A DNA stretch of 55,062 nucleotides. Origin: Nostoc sp. UHCC 0870. GTDB taxonomy: Bacteria; Cyanobacteriota; Cyanobacteriia; Cyanobacteriales; Nostocaceae. Below, piece after piece: positions 7,054 through 16,900 of the stretch (position 1 is the first letter of the stretch; each line of letters begins with the position of its first letter). The DNA is taken from contig NZ_CP091917.1 in the NCBI RefSeq assembly GCF_022063185.1, forward strand, positions 1-55,062. Reading direction: 5' to 3'. The notes under the pieces were generated by a model. That model worked only from the letters and a program-made list of their open reading frames with translations. It made no database searches and was not told the origin of the DNA. The translations under genes and the position numbers were made by a program.

Positions 7054-8847
7054 TCAAATTTGATTGAGCTTGATAACACCCTCGCCTATCCAGTCTGCTA
7101 AAGATGCCCCAACAATTTCATACATCCAGCCCTTAATTTGCTCCACAGTAAATCTCTCACCATTGACTTTAAAGTTACTTTTAAACTCTCTAACATCAGC
7201 CTCTACTCGTTCAGTTCTGGTGAGATATTCATATAACTTTTGCGCCTGGGGTGATAGTTTTTTAGGTGGATTTTGGGTGTCACCTGCCTGCTCACCAATA
7301 TTGATTTCTAGTTCATAAATCCGTTCCAATGTGGCTTTATCAATGGGTGGATTCGGGTTAGCTTGTGCTGCTGATACGGTGTCACTAAAATCAGATATTT
7401 TTGCAGTCATTGTGGGCAGTTCAACTAATATCCATTCGTTAGAACTATCGAGTTTTACCTTGGCTTTACCAGTAGATTTGGGCTGTAGTGTAATTGGATC
7501 TACCTGTGCCAAACATTCAACTTGCAGCATTTTAGAAACCAGATTATGTAAGCCTTTAATCCCAAATAAACAAGTCTGGGTATTGTTGTGAGCTACCACA
7601 GTTAAAGGCATCTCCTGTTTTCTGGATTTGGTTAACGCCAGCTTGCCGAACTTATCTAACAGTTCAGCATCCTTAATAAAGTCGCCGTAGGTGGTTGCTT
7701 CCTCACAAATTAGGGCTGTTGCTTTGCCCTCGCTCCAAAGTTTCTGCCGCCATTGCTCTTCACTTAAAGATGAATTATTAAAAGTAGTCAATCTTGATTC
7801 CAATTCCTCAACGTATTCGCGGATTTGTTGTTCAATATCCTCCCAAGAGTGATAACTTTCAACCCCTCGCCATTCTGCTTTATTACTGTCAGGGTCAAGG
7901 ACAATCACCCTGTAGCCTGCCTGTTTTTTCTGTTTGACGACATAACGAGCAAGCCAACTTTTACCGCCCCCCTGGTTGCCCCAAATTAGGGCAGTTTGTT
8001 TGATGAGGTTTTGCACCCATGCGGTGTTACTGTTAGGTGGGATAACTGGCTGCTGGGCTTGTTCGGTTACAGTTCCAGGTGTGCCATGTGGTAGCTGTGC
8101 GGTTGGCTGTTGCTGTGGTTCAAACTTAGAAAAACTTGCGCCACCATCAAGTAAGTGACCAAAGTCATAATAATCATCAGCCGACATCGCCATGAGTAGG
8201 GCTATCTGCTGCTGTGGGGTAATACTTGCTATAAACTGCTGTCTAGCCTCAGCGATTTTAATACCACGCAAGTATTTCAGTAGTTCGTTACCAGATAGGT
8301 CTAACAATTGCTCACCAAGTTTTACACTGTAAGACGCTCTCACGCCTTCAAATTGTTTAGTAGCGCGGTAGTGGGGTCTAATATCGCTGAGATAGTCTTT
8401 GGCTTTATTCGTCAACAACAGCCCGATTCCCCCCAACACCATCGCCCCTATCCCAAAGTGAATCTTAAACGGATTATCGGCACTTAGTTCTCGAAATACG
8501 TACAGGCTTTCATGCTGGAGAAATGCCCACTCGTTATAGTTGGGGTTACTGGTGCGGTACTGGTTAGCCTTCAAGTAGGGTTTTGGAATTTGCGATCGCT
8601 GTTCATATCGGCAATACTTATTACCTATAAGTAAACTCTCTGTGTCTCCTTCTGCTTCTAGTGGTGCGTCGTGTATCCTGGCTGATTTTGGGTAAAAACA
8701 TATTTCTTTCTTGGCTATCCCATCCCCTAAATGTCCTACTACAACACAAATCACCGCACCTACTACTGATGCCATCATCAGCAGATTTAGACGCAGTGGG
8801 AGACTATAACGACGCTGGTTAAGTTCTGATGGTTTTATGTCTTTCAT
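7054..8847 (-). CDS. Membrane-anchored FtsK/HerA-like ATPase, possible coupling protein
   Basis: This is 597 residues. Two transmembrane segments lie near the N-terminus (about residues 19-41, LLMMASVVGAVICVVVG, and about 122-145, GIGAMVLGGIGLLLT), with a loop of about 80 residues between them. An ATPase domain follows with Walker A GNQGGGKSW (about residue 290) and Walker B ALICEEAT (about 374). The layout of two membrane helices followed by a motor domain resembles VirD4/TraD coupling proteins and FtsK/HerA pumps. It is the last gene of the long leftward operon and overlaps the preceding gene by 4 bp. Since plasmid A has a relaxase, it may deliver DNA to a transfer channel. No other mating-pore genes are visible. 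Confidence 0.65.
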   Translation of the reverse strand: MKDIKPSELNQRRYSLPLRLNLLMMASVVGAVICVVVGHLGDGIAKKEICFYPKSARIHDAPLEAEGDTESLLIGNKYCRYEQRSQIPKPYLKANQYRTSNPNYNEWAFLQHESLYVFRELSADNPFKIHFGIGAMVLGGIGLLLTNKAKDYLSDIRPHYRATKQFEGVRASYSVKLGEQLLDLSGNELLKYLRGIKIAEARQQFIASITPQQQIALLMAMSADDYYDFGHLLDGGASFSKFEPQQQPTAQLPHGTPGTVTEQAQQPVIPPNSNTAWVQNLIKQTALIWGNQGGGKSWLARYVVKQKKQAGYRVIVLDPDSNKAEWRGVESYHSWEDIEQQIREYVEELESRLTTFNNSSLSEEQWRQKLWSEGKATALICEEATTYGDFIKDAELLDKFGKLALTKSRKQEMPLTVVAHNNTQTCLFGIKGLHNLVSKMLQVECLAQVDPITLQPKSTGKAKVKLDSSNEWILVELPTMTAKISDFSDTVSAAQANPNPPIDKATLERIYELEINIGEQAGDTQNPPKKLSPQAQKLYEYLTRTERVEADVREFKSNFKVNGERFTVEQIKGWMYEIVGASLADWIGEGVIKLNQI

Positions 8848-9411
8848 TTCTTACGCCAGTAGAAAAATAGGACAACAGAAACAACTGCGGCTAACCCAAG
8901 AATTAAACCGTAATTAGTTTCCTTGGGTTTCTTGATGCCCTCATAGGCTTTTACCTGTTCAGTTACGGTAGAAAAACTGTTACGGGCTATTTTGTCCATG
9001 TCTTGGGCATCGCCTGTTAACTTCCATGAACTAGCTGCCAGGGTGGCAGAGCGAATTACACCAATGCCAAATTTTTGGCGGTCGCTGATTTGGGGAATGA
9101 TGCTGTGATGAAAATCGCAAGTAGCAGAGGGTAGCCGCCAAAGATGCCCCAACGGGTAAGCCAGCAATGACGGCGGGGAATAGTCCAACGCTGCCAGCAA
9201 GGTAGAGATATTGAGTTGATGTGATTTGCAATCCTGCCAAGAATGCACCTTGGGAAATGCCTTGAATGATGGTGATGCTGCTGTCAGTTTCAGCAATCGC
9301 CTGTTGTACTTGTTCAGCATCGTACTGTTCACCGTCAATATGCTGTGTACGCTCGTCTACAATCTCTGCATCAAAGTAAATTGGTGTTTGTTTTTGATTG
9401 TTGGTCAACAT
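8844..9411 (-). pseudogene. Membrane protein interrupted by a single-base frameshift
   Basis: Two overlapping frames together make one sensible protein. The first (start ATG at 9411, Shine-Dalgarno AAAGG 8 nt upstream) gives an acidic N-terminus, then a hydrophobic stretch (LYLAGSVGLFPAVIAGLPVGASLAAT). It then turns into nonsense. The +1 frame picks up with ATCDFHHSIIPQISDRQKFG and ends in a transmembrane helix (GLILGLAAVVSVVLFFYW) and RKK. Removing one C from the ACCC near 9130 restores about 188 residues. A sequencing error, a real mutation or programmed +1 frameshifting are all possible. The stop overlaps the ATPase start by 4 bp, which suggests that the downstream frame is translated. Confidence 0.65.
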
Positions 9412-9464
9412 TAGCAACACCTTTGGGAAGAAATTAACCCAGGCGCAAAACCTGGGCTTGTGCG

Positions 9465-10070
9465 TTAGTCAATCAACCGTCTAAAGAAACCTTTGGCACG
9501 ATTAACAGCGTTAGAACCGTGTCTGTGAATATCTTTTAAGGTTTCTTTGGCTCGGTCTGTGGGTGAAAGTGCTTGTTGCTTGTCTTTTACTTGCTGCCAA
9601 ACCTGAGTTTGTGCCTTGGTAGCATCAATCTCAATCCCTCTGAGCGTTGCACGGTGCGATTCACCCAATAAGTTAAGTGTCCGCCCATGCCGAAACTGTT
9701 CTTGGGCTAGTTGGTTATCAGATGCAATTACTTTTTGCTGTAGTCCATAGCCTAAACGTGCGTCGCTAACTCTAACCTGTGACCAACCATCAGCCATTTT
9801 GTTGATGCTAGTACCGGCGGCGGTAAGAAACTGGGTTTCTTCTGCCATGACTGTTTCAGTTGCTTTTAACCCTTGGCTGAGATTACCGAATACGGCTTTG
9901 GCATTTTGGGCGCGTTGAGTTTGTTGGATGCGGAAGTCTGCCACCTGCGCTGCGGCTGTCTCATTGCCGTCTAGGGCTTGAAATATGGTTTCTTGGCTGA
10001 TGTTGGTTAAGGAATGTAAGGCAGCGTATGTGATGGGTGCATCTAGTTTGAGTTTTACTGTCCGGTTCAT
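9465..10070 (-). CDS. Unknown helical protein of the ParM operon
   Basis: This is 201 residues from the ATG at 10070, which overlaps the preceding stop as TGATG and has AGGAG ten bases upstream. A GTG three codons earlier is possible but badly spaced. The protein is rich in A, Q and K and looks mostly alpha-helical (coiled-coil-like between about residues 70 and 180), ending in a basic tail (KGFFRRLID). I do not recognise the family. Its position between two small proteins and the membrane components suggests a structural or adaptor role in whatever the operon builds. Confidence 0.6.
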   Translation of the reverse strand: MNRTVKLKLDAPITYAALHSLTNISQETIFQALDGNETAAAQVADFRIQQTQRAQNAKAVFGNLSQGLKATETVMAEETQFLTAAGTSINKMADGWSQVRVSDARLGYGLQQKVIASDNQLAQEQFRHGRTLNLLGESHRATLRGIEIDATKAQTQVWQQVKDKQQALSPTDRAKETLKDIHRHGSNAVNRAKGFFRRLID

Positions 10071-10465
10071 CACTCCCACGCTCCTAGTTCTTCTAGTCTT
10101 GTGAAGATGTTGTTGGCTTTGTCTCTAGTTGCGTCATCAGTGATATCGTTTAGTGCTGTTGAATCGCCTTCCCCAAGTCTCCAAATCGTTTCGTCTGGCA
10201 GTTCTGCCCCAAAATTGCCTAAAAACTGACCGTGAGTTAAAGGGTTTGGCGTTGAGTCGATGGTTTCAAACTGGTCATAGATTCTAGATTGTAAGTATGG
10301 CAGTGCTTCTCGAATGATTTGCTGTTGCTCTAGTGTTCTGCCTAAGTCTGGTTGGTATGGATCATCATTGGCCACAATAGAAGCTGCCTCTTGTGCCAAT
10401 TCAACAGGGCATCCATTGTTAGTTAGTGCGTTTAATGCGGCGGTAAATAGATTCTCGTTATTCAT
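10070..10465 (-). CDS. Unknown acidic protein of the ParM operon
   Basis: This is 131 residues from ATG 10465, which has AAGGA about ten bases upstream. A longer frame to 10624 is open but its first part runs antisense through HIP1-type repeats and is poor in coding character, so I prefer the internal start. The sequence is acidic and polar (NNENLFTAALNALTNNGCPV at the start, DDATRDKANNIFTRLEELG at the end). No known domain is visible. It overlaps the next gene by one base. Confidence 0.6.
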   Translation of the reverse strand: MNNENLFTAALNALTNNGCPVELAQEAASIVANDDPYQPDLGRTLEQQQIIREALPYLQSRIYDQFETIDSTPNPLTHGQFLGNFGAELPDETIWRLGEGDSTALNDITDDATRDKANNIFTRLEELGAWE

Positions 10466-10569
10466 CTTGCTAAAATCCTTGTGTAGTGTATTCTTCATTG
10501 GCGGAGATACATTCAGTAGTGGGATTGCGATCGCTTTGCTTTGGTCGGCGGATGCGATCGCTCTCCCCA

Positions 10570-10767
10570 TTACTGAAAAAAACCTTCCTTCGATACATCC
10601 ACAGCACAAGCTGTTGCTTCCCAACCCAGCGCATTGAGAAATTGCGTAACGTCGCCGATTGTGACATCTGCATCAATTTGTAGTGCTAGAAATTGGGGAT
10701 GCTGTCTGATTTGGGTGAGTAATTGTTGGGTTTGTGCAATCAATTCTGGTAGTGGTTGATTCTGCAT
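10570..10767 (-). CDS. Unknown 65-residue protein of the ParM operon
   Basis: A small acidic, glutamine-rich protein (MQNQPLPELIAQTQQLLTQ at the start). I recognise no family. Spacing to the upstream gene is 11 bp and the strand is the same, so it belongs to the operon. The GATCGC octamers downstream (10528-10560) mark the gap to the next gene. Confidence 0.5.
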   Translation of the reverse strand: MQNQPLPELIAQTQQLLTQIRQHPQFLALQIDADVTIGDVTQFLNALGWEATACAVDVSKEGFFQ

Positions 10768-10778
10768 AGTTCACCTCA

Positions 10779-11045
10779 TCAAAATATTGATAATTGCAGT
10801 GATTCTTGAGAAATTACAGAACTCTTTGTAGTCACACCCTCAACTTCATAACAGCGAGTAGTTAAAGCTTTGTGATTCAGCCTTAAATCCGCTTTTTTTC
10901 GTTGTCCTGCTAGTGGTCGAAAAATAAATTGTGGTGCTTGGATTGTCCCTGTTTTGTAGAGGTACTGGTAAAGCGTTCTTTCAATCTGGTAAACCTTGGA
11001 TTGGGTTAGTAAGGTTGAGTCATACACTCTGTTCAAGTTTTTCAT
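10779..11045 (-). CDS. Unknown 88-residue basic protein of the ParM operon
   Basis: The protein is basic in its middle (RPLAGQRKKADLRLNHKAL) with a tyrosine-rich stretch before it (IERTLYQYLYKTG) that looks like a small winged-helix recognition fold. DNA binding is possible but not shown. The ATG overlaps the stop of the upstream 87-residue gene by 4 bp, so the two are coupled. Confidence 0.5.
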   Translation of the reverse strand: MKNLNRVYDSTLLTQSKVYQIERTLYQYLYKTGTIQAPQFIFRPLAGQRKKADLRLNHKALTTRCYEVEGVTTKSSVISQESLQLSIF

Positions 11046-11305
11046 GAGGCTACCCCTTTAAATTGATTAGCCATAGAAGCTATTCCTGCTTTATTGGGTT
11101 GAGTTGCTGTTGGTGTAGACACCTGATTTTGATTTTTTGGTAGTGTTTGTAAATTGACCCCACCCTGAAAAATTAGCTTCTCTACTGCTGCTGATAGTGC
11201 CTGTGTTGGGGCATCTTGAGGGATACCAAACATTTGACACAATTCATAAACTGCTAAGTACGAGATGCTTATACGCCGAGATTCGTAGGAAGTTTTATCA
11301 GCCAC
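11042..11305 (-). CDS. Unknown 87-residue protein directly after the ParM-like gene
   Basis: This starts 4 bp after the ParM-like stop and overlaps the next gene by 4 bp. Residues 10-45 look helical (ISYLAVYELCQMFGIPQD); the second half is a flexible N/Q/T/P-rich linker. An adaptor (ParR-like) role next to a ParM is tempting because of position, but there is no recognisable ribbon-helix-helix. The RHH candidate lies instead at 12663-12851. Confidence 0.5.
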   Translation of the reverse strand: MADKTSYESRRISISYLAVYELCQMFGIPQDAPTQALSAAVEKLIFQGGVNLQTLPKNQNQVSTPTATQPNKAGIASMANQFKGVAS

Positions 11306-11309
11306 TTGT

Positions 11310-12425
11310 TTACACTCCTATTGAGTTTTCTGTTAATAACTTCAATCCAAACGCATTGATGAATTGGGGATTAGGTAAGACTACAAAGCCTAAACCAGCA
11401 AGATTCTGATCCACTACTGGTAAAGCAACACCACCACCCCAAGCCACAAGGTATTTAGCTCTATCCAGGTAATTACCAGAGGTGACAAAGTTAGCAAATT
11501 TCTCAATCCTGGTAGCCCACCAATCATCAAGACATTGCCTATATTCATTCTCAAATTTTTTACCTGTGAGGTGATTTCCTCCGTAAGTTAAAGTCCCTTC
11601 TAAAATGCCCTTGTTGACTAAAGAAGGTGAATGTTTGACATCTTTGGACAGCAGACTTACTTTGTCGTTTCTCTTGTCCAATGCTTCTGCGATCATGGAG
11701 TGCAGTTCACCACATCCACCCTCAATTAGATGGCGGTCTATGACTGCACCGTTGCCGTTAAATACGGTAATCAGCCAAGTTGATGAACCGATATCAAGGG
11801 CGATGGCAATTTCTGATTCTTCCAGGGCTAGGGTTGGTTCACCAAATAGGCAATGAGCAATGCTGCCAAACCCTTCGGGATAAATGCCTGTGACTACGAT
11901 TTCTACTGTCTTGGTAACAATCTCACGATTTACGGGGTGTTTATGTTGGAAGGTGTGAGTACCTTGAACTCTGCGCTTGATTTCTCCTCCCCAGCGTTCT
12001 GGGTTGTGGTTACTCAAGCTAATTGAAAGTTTCATGCCATCTGGAATATTCAGAACTGCCAAGTCTGCAAGGATGCTTTCTAACGCCAGTTCTGCTTTTT
12101 TGGCTTTATCTTCGTGCAGTAGGGTGTGGTCAAGTTTTGCTTGCGCTGCACTTCCCCAAAAAAATTGAGTGTCCTTTAAGTCTTTGCGTGACCCTTCGAT
12201 ATAGCGAACCCAGCACCCATCTTTAGAAATTGTTTCGTGAAGTTGGTTGTTGCGGTTGCGAACTACTGAGTAGGCGGCTGGCATCATGATACAAAAATCA
12301 TCATAGGTTGCCTTGCCATACCCAGCACCAGGGTCTTTTCCTGCAATCAGGGCATTTAACCCAGAATTGGCAAGCAAGTTAGCTTGAACGAGCCAATTTT
12401 TGTCATTGGTGTATGTGATTGTCAT
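11310..12425 (-). CDS. ParM-like actin-family ATPase of plasmid A
   Basis: This is 371 residues of the plasmid-encoded actin-like (ParM/Alp) type. Phosphate-binding signatures of the actin fold are visible: GKDPGAGYGKATYDDF near residues 29-44 and IALDIGSSTWLITVFN near 206-221, followed by GGCGELH. In plasmid partition such proteins polymerise and push plasmid copies apart together with a small DNA-binding adaptor and a centromere. It heads a leftward operon of eight genes running to 7054 and is divergent from the RHH gene at 12663. A 23-bp palindrome lies between them. A shorter homologue with the same divergent layout is found on plasmid B (50470-51066). Confidence 0.7.
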   Translation of the reverse strand: MTITYTNDKNWLVQANLLANSGLNALIAGKDPGAGYGKATYDDFCIMMPAAYSVVRNRNNQLHETISKDGCWVRYIEGSRKDLKDTQFFWGSAAQAKLDHTLLHEDKAKKAELALESILADLAVLNIPDGMKLSISLSNHNPERWGGEIKRRVQGTHTFQHKHPVNREIVTKTVEIVVTGIYPEGFGSIAHCLFGEPTLALEESEIAIALDIGSSTWLITVFNGNGAVIDRHLIEGGCGELHSMIAEALDKRNDKVSLLSKDVKHSPSLVNKGILEGTLTYGGNHLTGKKFENEYRQCLDDWWATRIEKFANFVTSGNYLDRAKYLVAWGGGVALPVVDQNLAGLGFVVLPNPQFINAFGLKLLTENSIGV

Positions 12426-12572
12426 GGTTCTGATGGTTAGTAAAAGTCTTATTTATTCTGGCTTTGGAGAATTTAAAGGCACAATCGCCAATAATCCACA
12501 CATCCAGTTTCTGGTAAGCCTAAACATCACTTTCTGGCTTCTGTTGCCTTTGTTTTGTGTCGTTTTCCGGCT

Positions 12573-12595
12573 TACAGTGTTATGATAACACTGTA
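12573..12595. promoter_or_regulatory. Perfect 23-bp palindrome, likely operator/centromere
   Basis: Arms TACAGTGTTAT and ATAACACTGTA are exact complements around a central G. A further half-site CAGTGTTA lies at 12654-12661, one base before the ATG at 12663, and a related ATAACACCAGTG lies at 12595-12606. The position between the divergent ParM-like and RHH genes fits an operator bound by the RHH protein, and perhaps the partition site. Confidence 0.6.
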
Positions 12596-12662
12596 TAACA
12601 CCAGTGACAAGTAAAAGGTTTAGACTGACAATAGGGTTATTCCAACACCAGACAGTGTTACG

Positions 12663-12851
12663 ATGCCCACAGGAACTAGACTAAATATTTATTTCACAGA
12701 TGAAGATGACTTAGCACTTTATGAATTGATATCTGCTGAAGCAAAAACTGAAAAACGCTCTATGAGTCAAATGGTAAAAATTCTTGCTTCTGAAGCGATC
12801 GCAGCAAGACACCCAAAAAAAACCAAGTTAAAAAAGCAGGATGAAGATTAG
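12663..12851 (+). CDS. Small ribbon-helix-helix-like protein, possible ParR/autoregulator
   Basis: This is 62 residues: a short beta-strand segment (TRLNIYFTDEDDLALYEL) is followed by two helices, with a lysine-rich tail. This matches the size and order of ribbon-helix-helix (Arc/CopG) proteins that bind palindromic operators as dimers. It is divergent from the ParM-like operon and directly downstream of the 12573-12595 palindrome and its extra half-site, so it probably regulates itself and may be the adaptor for ParM. Plasmid B has an analogous gene at 51315-51536. Confidence 0.6.
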   Translation: MPTGTRLNIYFTDEDDLALYELISAEAKTEKRSMSQMVKILASEAIAARHPKKTKLKKQDED

Positions 12852-12940
12852 GGCAAAAACTCTCAGTTGAACTTAGCCCAAAAATACATAACCGATAGAA
12901 ACCAACTACATAGATTAGTCAGTAGCCAAAACAACTTTTG

Positions 12941-13675
12941 ATGCCTCCAATGACTACAGTGAAAGACCCACCTAGCAATTTTCGCCTCCCGCCGCACAAC
13001 GAAGCGGCATTAGAGATGCTTCGGGAGGCGAAAAACTATGAGTCTACTATTGCTCTAGCAGCTGGTGGTGCGGCACTGGCCACAGGTGGCACAGTTCATC
13101 CGTTAGGCTGGTTACTTTTTGGATTGGCTTACAAGCCATTGGTAGCAACTCAAAAACTGGCAAGGCTAGAAAAATTAACCACCTTACTTTTAGATGAGTT
13201 TAAAAGCCAAGGAATACAAGTTTTTCCAGTGCTGAAGGTAGAGGACAAGAATCCTATCGACTTGTTTGTGAGATTTGAGCGAAAAGTTCACCTGTTTATC
13301 TCAATTCGCTCAATAGGAGATAAGGAGATTGTCTACAACGAAGCCAGAGAGGTTTTGCAGATCAAGAGGAAAGACAAACATGGACTAAAAGTTTGGAATC
13401 CTTGCCCACTACTAGAATTGGCAGATTACGAGAAGTGGTTGAGCAAGAACAGAGACTTGTTTGGGATGTCCTCAAGAGAAGCTACGAAAACACCCTCAGC
13501 AAAAGTTTTGGTCTTATGGTCTCCCACCAAAGCGGCTGATGATCATAATTCGCACCTTTATTCTGAAGTTGGAAACATGAAAATTCTGGCTCTCAGAAGG
13601 AAAGGCACTGCGTTTGTTATTCAAAAGGAGGAAGTAACAGAGTTTATTAAGGCTTGGTTAGCCAAGTACGAATAG
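12941..13675 (+). CDS. Protein of unknown function with hydrophobic hairpin
   Basis: This is about 244 residues from ATG 12941 (a TTG just before it and an ATG at 12953 are alternatives). A glycine/alanine-rich hydrophobic stretch (ALAAGGAALATGGTVHPLGW, residues about 40-60) and LLFGLAYKP could form a membrane hairpin. The second half is soluble, with beta-strand-rich blocks (DLFVRFERKVHLFISIRS). No known domain is evident. It is followed by a strong terminator at 13687-13720, so it is transcribed separately from rep. Confidence 0.55.
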   Translation: MPPMTTVKDPPSNFRLPPHNEAALEMLREAKNYESTIALAAGGAALATGGTVHPLGWLLFGLAYKPLVATQKLARLEKLTTLLLDEFKSQGIQVFPVLKVEDKNPIDLFVRFERKVHLFISIRSIGDKEIVYNEAREVLQIKRKDKHGLKVWNPCPLLELADYEKWLSKNRDLFGMSSREATKTPSAKVLVLWSPTKAADDHNSHLYSEVGNMKILALRRKGTAFVIQKEEVTEFIKAWLAKYE

Positions 13676-13686
13676 TCTAAAAGCTG

Positions 13687-13720
13687 AAAACCCCGCGTCC
13701 CGGCAGGACAGCGAGGTTTT
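13687..13720 (+). terminator. Rho-independent-type hairpin
   Basis: AAAACC/GGTTTT and CGCGTCC/GGACAGCG pair around CGGC, giving a long GC-rich stem flanked by A and T runs just after the stop at 13675. The A-rich left arm makes it usable in both directions. Confidence 0.75.
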
Positions 13721-13952
13721 CCAACGGAATTGGGGTATCTGGTTTTCACAAGCCCGGATTAATATCCCTAATAGTAATCTTATCTTACATGATTGGAGTG
13801 TTAAACCCTTGTTACACTGCCCACCCAGCAACAAACAGTAGTTCAGGAATTTTATGTAATTTTGGTCTAATTTTTCTGAAAGTTTGTATTTTAAGATTAC
13901 TGCCACGGGATAGCTCCAATTCCTCCACCACACATCAAGGAGGAATAGCTAA

Positions 13953-16900
13953 ATGTCACCATTACAACAATTTAATAACTCGCTTCAGCATCAACAATTA
14001 ACTACTAAACGTGTTGAAGCATTAGAGGTAGAACCAGGGCTTGTTAAAGCTAATAAAATCAAGTTCGCGTTTAACGCGACTGGAAGAAATAAAGACTGGG
14101 ATTTTAAAAAGCTGTCGGCTAACTTCCAAGACGTAGAAGGCACTCTAGAAGATGTCCAGCAACATATTAAAGCAGGTCACGCCATCTGTGCTGGCTTATT
14201 GGGTAGTAAATGGCGGAGTAAGTCCAACGTTATCGGTTCTCAGTGGCTACTACTTGACATCGATAATTCTGATATCGCCCGTGATGCCTATGGCAAGCCA
14301 ATACTGGATGAAAACGGCAATTCCATCAAGGTTTACACTCCACAATTAACTATTGAAGAAGCCCTAACCCATCCCTTCATTCAAAAACACTGCGCTTTAA
14401 TGTACACCACTGTCAGTCACAGACCCGACTGGCATAAATTTAGGTTAGTTTTTCCTCTCCCCCAATATGTTGAGGGTGCTGACACTGTAGAAGCTTGCAC
14501 GCGCTTCCTGATGCAGCAGTTGCCCCATGACCCAGCGTGTAAGGATGCCAGCCGGGTTTTTTATGGCAACACAGAAGCAGAATTTCTCCTGGTCAATCCC
14601 GAAGCCACTTTACCAGATGAGTGGGTGACAGAGGCAATTGCGATCGCCCAAAAGGAGAGGGAAGAATACCAGCAGCGCATACTCGAAATTGAATCACGCC
14701 GTCAACAGTTTCGTGAGATTGCCGACACCGAAGGCTGGGACACTGACCAACTAATCCAACAAGCACTATCATTTATCCCACCCCGTAGCCTTGGCAGTGG
14801 TAATTACGACGAATGCCGCCAAGTGCTAATGGCTTTGGTTAATCACTACGGCGCAACGGATGCCGAAATCATCGCTGAAAAGTGGTCGCCCAGCATTAAG
14901 GGTACAACCTGGAACATTCGCGCCAAGATTCGCAGTTTTAGACGTGGTGGGATTACGATCGCAACACTGTTCCACATTGCCAAGCAGTACGGCTTTAAAT
15001 TCCCACAACGGCAGTATGAACCATCCCCACCCCTCAAAGGACTGATTGACCGTGAACAGTGGGAATTAGGACGAATTAGAGAGGACTTAACCAGCTTCCA
15101 AAATTTATTAAAGCAGGCACTTGCACCTTTTGAGCCAATCTTTAAAGGTTTTGGTAAATCGCAATCAGTACCGCCACAGCCAAAAGCTAAACCCCCAGCC
15201 CCTCAATCGCCCAAGGTTATTATCTACAGTCCCGGCAATATCCCCTATAAAACCGAAGTTACGAAGGATATTAGAATCCAGTGCCAGCCTGAAGAACATA
15301 TCCCCGCTTGGCTAGAAGCTGTCTCCAAAGGCTGGAAACACATTTTAGATAATTCCCACCCAGGACTGGGCAAATCTTACAATGCTGGACAACTGACAGC
15401 TACCCTTTTCGGTGTTGATAAACTAATTTACCAGGATGCCAACCACAGAAACCCGTCTACACTGCCCATTGAGGCTAATTTCGTTGACCTACCCGTGCGA
15501 AATAACGGCTTTAAACTTGATCCCACCCGCCAAACTCCTTTAGGTGAGGACTTCCAACTCTGGACTAAACCAGGTGAAACTGCCGACACTGATGGCAATT
15601 GTCACAGAACTTATTTATTCAACGCATTTCGTAACAAAAACTTTAGCAGCTTAGATTTTGAAGAAAGTGACATTAGCCCCATCTGTAATGGCTGTACGCT
15701 GAAAAATCAATGCCGTTTCGCCAGTGGTGACGGTTACGGCTTCCGCTTCCAAAAACGCACAGCTATTCACGCATTCCGAGAACTGAGAGCGCACCCCGAT
15801 TCTACCCCTACTGATTTAATCAATGTTGCTGATCAAGCTTTAACTGTGGGTCGGATTTGGGAAGAAGCTGGTACACTGATTAAACCCGTGCGTTCCCTCC
15901 AGGTCAATCTCGCTGATTTTGAAAAAACTGTTGGCAAACTGGGACTATCAGCACCTTCACTGCTAGTTCAACTACAGCCTGTTATTCAAGCTTTACACCC
16001 TCTGTTCACCCAAGATATTGAGTCTCCTGACCGCTATGGCTTTAATGATACCAGTATCCGGTCAATCCTGCCCCCATTCCCAACGGATTTAGATATTGAG
16101 GCTGTACGCCAAGCTTTAGAACCTGATTTAAAATTCCTGGAAGATTTAGACACTCTTGATGTTAACCAAGATAGGCAACTTAAAAAAAGTGCCGCCGCTC
16201 GTTATGCTGCTAAACGTGTGACTAGGGACAGCGCACGTAATGCTGGTAAGGAATTTTTAGATTTACCCTTGTTTTGGCTACCTGATTTCCTAGAAGCCTG
16301 GAAAGGTAACGGTGCTTTTACCTCTTCCTGGGGTGTGTTGAGCATTTATCGTAAAAACCCCAAGCATATTGATTTGGTCAACTCTGCCCAATTTAATATT
16401 TTTCTGGATGCTACACTCACAAAGAGCCGGTTGAAATTCAAACTCGGTAGTTCTGACCCGGTTTTAGTGATTGAACAAGAACGCCCAGACTATGGCAATT
16501 TATCTGTAATTAATGTCACTGGTCTAGGTAAACTGCCTAAGTATCGCTCTCCATCCCTGATAGCCCGTGTCAATGCCCTCAAGGAAGCTTTGAACAAACT
16601 GCATTCCCATTTGGGCATTCTTGACTGGAAGGCGATCGCTGATACTGCCACTGACCGCCGAGAATATGGTCACTTTGTGGATGGTCGCGGTGTTAACCGA
16701 TTTAGTGAGGCTGATGCTCTAGCTAGCTTTGGCATTCCCTACCAAAATATTGGTGTGTTGGCAGCAGAATATCAGGTGATGACAGGAGAACCAGTCAACC
16801 TGGACGACCCAGAAAGCTCTTTCCAAAAGAATATCACTGAGTTACTAGAAGCGGAAATTCTCCAAGAAATTGGGCGATTACGTTCTCACCGTCGCCCTAC

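Noticed and set aside
10466..10624. Longer N-terminus of the 131-residue operon protein
   Set aside because: The upstream codons run through HIP1-type repeats and a neighbouring gene; the internal ATG has a good Shine-Dalgarno.
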